A DNA stretch of 57,793 bases from Bacteroidota bacterium (lineage in GTDB: Bacteria; Bacteroidota; Ignavibacteria; SZUA-365). The translations under genes were made by a program, and so were the position numbers. A model generated the notes under the pieces. It worked only from the letters and a program-made list of their open reading frames with translations. It ran no database searches and had not been told where the DNA came from. The stretch spans positions 1 to 57,793 of the forward strand of contig JAEYUG010000041.1 in NCBI GenBank assembly GCA_023432805.1. The letters run 5' to 3'. Below are positions 53,778-57,793 of the stretch, piece after piece; positions within the stretch are counted from its first letter, which is position 1, and each line of letters opens with the position of its first letter.

Positions 53778-54941
53778 ATGCAGAATTTCACGTATTACAA
53801 TCCGACGCGGATTCTTTTCGGCCGTGATATGATTGGGCGGCTGGGTGCGGAGGCTGCCCAGTTCGGGAAACGGGCGCTCGTCGTCACTGGCACGGGAAGC
53901 GTCCGTGCATCCGGTGTCCTTGACAAGGCGCTCGCATCACTGGAAGCAGCAGGCATCGCCTGCACGCATGTCAGCGGCGTCATCTCGAATCCGGTTCTCT
54001 CGAAGGTTCGTGAGGGAATCAACGCGGCGAAGGCATCCGGCGCCGACATGATCATCGCCATCGGAGGAGGAAGCGTGCTGGATTCTTCCAAGGCCATCGC
54101 TGCAGGGGCGTGTGTGGAGCATGATGTATGGGATTTTTTCACGCGTGCGCAGAAGATTGAATCTGCACTCCCGTTGTTGACCGTGCTGACATTGGCTGCG
54201 ACTGGTTCGGAGATGAACGGCGGCGCGGTCGTGACGAACGAGCAGACGCTCGAAAAATTCAATGCCTCGAGTACGCACACATATCCACGCGTGTCCATCC
54301 TCGATCCGGAAACCACGTATACGGTTTCTCCTGCATACTCGGCCTATGGTGCTGTCGATGCGGTTGCCCACCTGCTCGAACCCTACTTCAACAACGCGAA
54401 TCCCAACGATCTCATCCAACGGGAGATCACAGAGGGACTGATTCGCGCCATTCGCACGGCGATCACCGATGTAATGCGTGATCCACGGCACTATGAGGGC
54501 AGGGCAACGCTGATGTGGGGTTCCACACTCGCGCTCAACGGACTCACGCAGGCAGGCCAGGGGCCTTCCCCCTTCCCCGTGCACATGATCGAGCATTCGC
54601 TTTCGGCACTGTACGACGTGCCCCACGGTGCCGGGTTGTCAATCGTGTTTCCAGGTTGGCTACGTCACATGCTCGCGGAAAAACAGGAGCGCATCGCACG
54701 TGTTGGTCGCATGGTGTTCGGTGTCACCGAGAACCGGGATGATGCAGCGGCAGCGGCTGCAATCACGGCGCTGTCCGAATGGTACCGTTCGATCGGGTCA
54801 CCGATCAGTCTCACAGAATGGAAGATCCCTGCCTCCGATATTCCGCGCATCGCCGAAAACGCATCCCGCCTGGCCAGGCTCTGGAACATGACACGCTATA
54901 CGGAGGATGAGATCGCGTCTGTCCTGAAACAATGCCTCTGA
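53778..54941 (+). CDS. Iron-containing (group III) alcohol dehydrogenase, YqhD/BdhA-like
   Basis: The 387-residue enzyme reduces aldehydes to alcohols with NAD(P)H. Motifs are FGRDMIGRLG near the start, the nucleotide-binding GGGSVLDSSKAIAAG (97-110), TLAATGSEMNGGAV, and metal ligands D194 and H198 (GAVDAVAHLLE), H269 and H283 (HMIEHSLSALYDVPHGAG). Spacing of these ligands equals that of YqhD. The sequence is closest in type to butanol dehydrogenase/YqhD, which detoxify aldehydes from lipid peroxidation; that would fit the oxidative-damage genes directly upstream. CAGGA lies 7 bases before the ATG. Confidence 0.92.
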   Translation: MQNFTYYNPTRILFGRDMIGRLGAEAAQFGKRALVVTGTGSVRASGVLDKALASLEAAGIACTHVSGVISNPVLSKVREGINAAKASGADMIIAIGGGSVLDSSKAIAAGACVEHDVWDFFTRAQKIESALPLLTVLTLAATGSEMNGGAVVTNEQTLEKFNASSTHTYPRVSILDPETTYTVSPAYSAYGAVDAVAHLLEPYFNNANPNDLIQREITEGLIRAIRTAITDVMRDPRHYEGRATLMWGSTLALNGLTQAGQGPSPFPVHMIEHSLSALYDVPHGAGLSIVFPGWLRHMLAEKQERIARVGRMVFGVTENRDDAAAAAAITALSEWYRSIGSPISLTEWKIPASDIPRIAENASRLARLWNMTRYTEDEIASVLKQCL

Positions 54942-54963
54942 CACGTCGAGCACCGCAGCTGCC

Positions 54964-55833
54964 GTGACCGTCTCGCCAATCATTCCATCCGGCATGAATC
55001 CGGTGCGAGATGAACCCACCGATCCGGTCTTCGAGCTCGATGCAGTAGGCTTCGCCTACGAGCGGGAGCCAGTGTTGATGGATGTGTCCTTTGTTATCCC
55101 GCGGGGATCGTTCTTTGGAATCATCGGTCCAAATGGCAGCGGGAAAACGACAGTGCTCAAACTGCTCAACGGTACGCTCACCCCCGGAACGGGCGCCGTT
55201 CGCTTCGAGGGGAAGTCCGTGGATGCAATGTCACGCATGCAGACAGCCCGCCGTATCGCGCATGTCCCGCAGCAGGAGGGCGCAGTCTTTCCCTTCTCGG
55301 TGAAGGCTTCCGTCATGCTTGGCCGATACCCCTATCGATCCGGACCTGGCTTCGAAACCGTAGAGGACTGGCGACTTGTGGATGAAGCTTTGCATGTGCT
55401 CGAACTTGATCACCTCCGCGATCGATCCGTGACCACGCTCTCCGGTGGAGAGCGGCATCGTGTGATGATTGCGCGCGCGCTCGCACAGGCCACTCCGGTC
55501 ATCCTGCTTGATGAGCCGACTGCACACCTGGATATCTATCATCAGCATGCCGTGTTTGCATTGTTGCATACTCTCTGCAGGAAACGCGGATTGACAATTG
55601 TCTGCGTGACGCATGAGTTGATGCTCTCGTCATCGTATTGCGATCACCTCGTGCTGTTGGGTGCCGGCAGAGTGCATGCGCATGGTGCTGCTTCCGCTGT
55701 GTTGACCGCCGAGAACCTCTCTGCCTGTTTTCATGTACTTGCTGATGTGCGACAAACCGATCAAGGGATCCTTGTCCACATTCCTCCATTCCATCATGTG
55801 AACATGCACGATGGACCTCCTCATCACGTATGA
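54964..55833 (+). CDS. ABC transporter ATP-binding protein, FecE/BtuD-like
   Basis: The protein has 289 residues with a single ABC ATPase domain: Walker A IIGPNGSGKTT, Q-loop HVPQQEGAVFPFSV, signature TLSGGERHRVMIARAL, Walker B VILLDEPTAHLDI and switch His in CVTHE. The FPFSVKASVMLGRYPYR segment resembles the metal-chelate/vitamin B12/haem importer ATPases (BtuD, FecE, HmuV). The C-terminus is His-rich (HIPPFHHVNMHDGPPHHV). No permease or binding protein is adjacent, so its partner must be encoded elsewhere. It may start at GTG 54964 or ATG 54994; the conserved domain begins near 55030, so both are possible. Confidence 0.85.
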   Translation: MTVSPIIPSGMNPVRDEPTDPVFELDAVGFAYEREPVLMDVSFVIPRGSFFGIIGPNGSGKTTVLKLLNGTLTPGTGAVRFEGKSVDAMSRMQTARRIAHVPQQEGAVFPFSVKASVMLGRYPYRSGPGFETVEDWRLVDEALHVLELDHLRDRSVTTLSGGERHRVMIARALAQATPVILLDEPTAHLDIYHQHAVFALLHTLCRKRGLTIVCVTHELMLSSSYCDHLVLLGAGRVHAHGAASAVLTAENLSACFHVLADVRQTDQGILVHIPPFHHVNMHDGPPHHV

Positions 55834-55922
55834 GCTGCACTCCCGGGTTTCCCTCCGAGCTGTGAGTTCGGTAAGTTGCAGGCAGTGCAGCACTCCCCTT
55901 TCAACGATGCTTTCAGACTTGT

Positions 55923-56396
55923 ATGAACAACGGAAATCCGGATCTCGTAACCCGACGTGAAACACGCGAGCGTGCTATGCAGATTCTCTATGCGTGGGAA
56001 ATTTCAAAGGAGCCGATCGAGATGCTCGTCGAATCGATCGCGGGGCATGATCTCGGTCAGGAGCCTGAACCTTTTTCGTTCGTGCAGGCTCTTGTGTACA
56101 CAAGTCTCAATCATCGAAGCGAGGCGGATGAACTGATTCGAGAACATGCACGCAATTGGAGTCTGGAAAGAATTGCCGCGCTTGATCTTGTCATCCTCCG
56201 CATCGGCATCGCTGAAATTCTGTATTTCGCTGAGATACCGACGAAGGTGACGATCAATGAGTGGGTGGATATCGCGAAGAGATTCAGTACTGAGAACAGC
56301 GGTCGATTCATCAACGGATTGCTCGATAGTGTCGTGAGGGATCTGACAACCGCTGGTCGCGTGAAGAAGACCGGACGGGGACTCATCGAGCGGTGA
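55923..56396 (+). CDS. nusB: Transcription antitermination protein NusB
   Basis: The 157-residue all-helical protein binds boxA RNA with NusE to promote antitermination in rRNA operons. Family motifs are RRETRERAMQILYAWEIS at the N-terminus, WSLERIAALDLVILRIGIAEILYF, KVTINEWVDIAKRFST and FINGLLDSV. The length is normal. ATG 55923 has no recognisable ribosome-binding site. The preceding 89 bases contain only a short GCACTCCC direct repeat and no clear promoter. The TGA overlaps the GTG start of the next gene. Confidence 0.93.
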   Translation: MNNGNPDLVTRRETRERAMQILYAWEISKEPIEMLVESIAGHDLGQEPEPFSFVQALVYTSLNHRSEADELIREHARNWSLERIAALDLVILRIGIAEILYFAEIPTKVTINEWVDIAKRFSTENSGRFINGLLDSVVRDLTTAGRVKKTGRGLIER

Positions 56397-57745
56397 GCGA
56401 CCGACCGAGCAACGGATCACCACCAGTCGATTCTGCATCACTCGCCAGAATCCGGAGTGGCTGGTACGCATATGATTGGGCGAATTCTGCGTTTGCAGTT
56501 ACTGTGCTCGCAGCTCTGTTCGGTCCCTATCTGGACATGGTTGTGGTGCCGGACGGTGGTTACAGCCTGCCACTGCCAGGAATGGCGAACCTGTCCGCTA
56601 CGTCGCTCTATGGGTATGCCCTTGGAGGTTCAGCACTGCTCGTCTTTCTCGTTTCCCCGATTCTTGGTGCGATCGCTGACCACGCCCACTACAAGAAGCG
56701 CTTCCTGATCGTATTCTGTGCCACCGGATCCATATCTACCTTTGCAATGGGATGGATCGGTCCCGGCGATGTGGAATTGGCACTCATTCTGTTCGGAATG
56801 GCCAATTTTTCATTTGTGTCCGCAAACGTGTTTTATGATGCCTTTCTTCCACACATCGCAGCACCCGATGAGCAGGATCAGGTCTCCGGGAGGGGGTACG
56901 CTTGGGGATACGCGGGGGGAGGCGTCCTGTTTGTATTGCAGCTACTGCTGATCCAGTTTCATGAGAGTATTGGGATGGAATCAGCGGCACTCGCTGTGCG
57001 TGTGTGCCTTGCCAGTGCCGGTCTCTGGTGGGGTGGGTTCTCTCTGATCACATGTTCGCGATTGGCGGAACCTCGTCGCGAGCATCTCGGTCTCACCATC
57101 ATCGGGCATGTTGCACGCGGGATGCAACGCCTTGCCACGACGATGCACCACGTGCGTTCGATGCCGAACATCATGCTCTTTCTGTTTGCCTTCATGATCT
57201 ACAATGATGGCATTCAAACGACGATTGCAATGGCAACGATCTACGGAAGTGATGAACTCGGATTCGATACACTGACCTTGATGGGATGTCTGTTGATGGT
57301 TCAGTTCGTCGGTATTGTGGGTTCCCGGACGTTCACAACCGTTGCGCATCGGATTGGCACGAAGCCGACTGTGCTGGTAACGCTCGGAATATGGTCGTTG
57401 GTTGTCTTGTATGCATACTTCATGACAGAGCCCTGGGAATTCTGGGTGCTGGGTGCGATCGTCGGACTTGTGCTCGGTGGAAGTCAGGCATTGTCCAGAT
57501 CCCTGTTCTCACAGATCATTCCGGCAGCAGCATCTGCCGAGTTCTTCGGCTTCTTCTCTGTTTTTGAAAAGTTCAGCGCGATCGGTGGTCCGATCATCTT
57601 CGCCGTCATGCGTCAATTGACCGGGAGCGCTCGTCTTGCAATCCTGTCACTGCTCGTTCTCTTTGTCACGGGAATCATCCTTCTTGTGAAGGTAAACATG
57701 GAGCGCGCGCGTCATGAAGGTGCGTCTCTCAAAGCCCACCTGTGA
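56393..57745 (+). CDS. Atg22/UMF1-family MFS transporter
   Basis: The 450-residue protein has about 12 membrane helices. The N-terminal WYAYDWANSAFAVTVLAALF and SPILGAIADHAHYKKRFL motifs are typical of the UMF1/vacuole effluxer Atg22-like MFS family; later FSFVSANVFYDAFLPHIA, GRGYAWGYAGGG and QALSRSLFSQIIPAAASAEF agree. The substrate is unknown in bacteria; yeast Atg22 exports amino acids. It starts with GTG at 56393, overlapping the nusB stop (GTGA), and ends 48 bases before the end of the window. Confidence 0.87.
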   Translation: MSDRPSNGSPPVDSASLARIRSGWYAYDWANSAFAVTVLAALFGPYLDMVVVPDGGYSLPLPGMANLSATSLYGYALGGSALLVFLVSPILGAIADHAHYKKRFLIVFCATGSISTFAMGWIGPGDVELALILFGMANFSFVSANVFYDAFLPHIAAPDEQDQVSGRGYAWGYAGGGVLFVLQLLLIQFHESIGMESAALAVRVCLASAGLWWGGFSLITCSRLAEPRREHLGLTIIGHVARGMQRLATTMHHVRSMPNIMLFLFAFMIYNDGIQTTIAMATIYGSDELGFDTLTLMGCLLMVQFVGIVGSRTFTTVAHRIGTKPTVLVTLGIWSLVVLYAYFMTEPWEFWVLGAIVGLVLGGSQALSRSLFSQIIPAAASAEFFGFFSVFEKFSAIGGPIIFAVMRQLTGSARLAILSLLVLFVTGIILLVKVNMERARHEGASLKAHL

Positions 57746-57764
57746 TCCACCTCTCCGCCTCCCA

Positions 57765-57793
57765 CCCTGCCTCCCTGCCTCCCTGCCTCCCTG
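57765..57793. repeat. CTGCCTCC tandem repeat at the window end
   Basis: The last 29 bases contain three full CTGCCTCC units (57767-57790) plus a partial copy. It begins about 20 bases after the MFS stop codon and runs off the window, so its full length is unknown. It could be a true microsatellite or an assembly end effect. Confidence 0.75.

Overview
This window reads as chromosomal DNA from a moderately GC-rich, Gram-negative member of the FCB group, probably on the Chlorobi/Ignavibacteria/Kapabacteria side. Several proteins carry C-terminal type IX secretion (T9SS) sorting domains, and there is a PorV/PorQ-family protein beside a TonB-dependent receptor with a carboxypeptidase-regulatory-like N-terminus. 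Other pointers are DUF1800/DUF1501 partners, a mitochondrial-like citrate synthase and Bacteroidetes-style promoter elements (TTG, 20-21 bases, TAnnTTGC or TATATTCG). No phage, IS element, CRISPR array or rRNA operon was seen; one tRNA (Thr, CGT anticodon) is present. The species placement is inference.

Layout. 93-7482 (minus): TonB-dependent receptor, a 1083-residue T9SS-sorted protein and a PorV/PorQ protein, in that transcription order. 7878-11543 (plus): SixA phosphatase, the ABC-F ATPase Uup and malate dehydrogenase. 11626-15323 (minus): a T9SS-sorted Asp-box propeller protein and a lipoprotein of the head-GIN (DUF2807) family. 15520-18769 (plus): a DUF1800 protein and a DUF1501 protein with a T9SS tail. 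18892-21018 (minus): flotillin plus an NfeD-like partner with a His-rich loop. 21257-28379 (plus): a 2113-residue ASH/BACON-type surface protein containing a 530-residue tandem duplication, then a small outer-membrane barrel. 28443-33786 (minus): M23 peptidase, FAH-family hydrolase, S-adenosylhomocysteinase and SAM synthetase. 33866-36088: a membrane glycosyltransferase and a CrtC-like protein transcribed head to head, probably a carotenoid end-group module. 36121-36193: tRNA-Thr.

36282-39227 (plus) is a complete, overlapping pabA-pabB-pabC operon for p-aminobenzoate. 39383-48878 (plus) holds the complex I membrane-arm genes nuoJ, K, L, M and N. A separate Na+/H+ antiporter-like (CitMHS_2) gene sits between nuoM and nuoN. 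The series continues with the NAD(P)HX repair enzyme Nnr and a VanZ-like protein. 48869-51419 (minus) has ychF and citrate synthase. 51755-57745 (plus) begins with a tightly overlapping 8-oxoguanine repair set (MutT-like Nudix, MutY, Ogg2), followed by an iron/zinc alcohol dehydrogenase, an orphan ABC ATPase, nusB and an Atg22/UMF1-type MFS transporter.

The most interesting arrangements are the antiporter inside the complex I arm gene series, the single-operon GO repair system, the flotillin/NfeD pair with a potential metal-binding loop, the head-to-head carotenoid pair, and a promoter motif shared by several transcription units. No wholly new system could be demonstrated from sequence alone.
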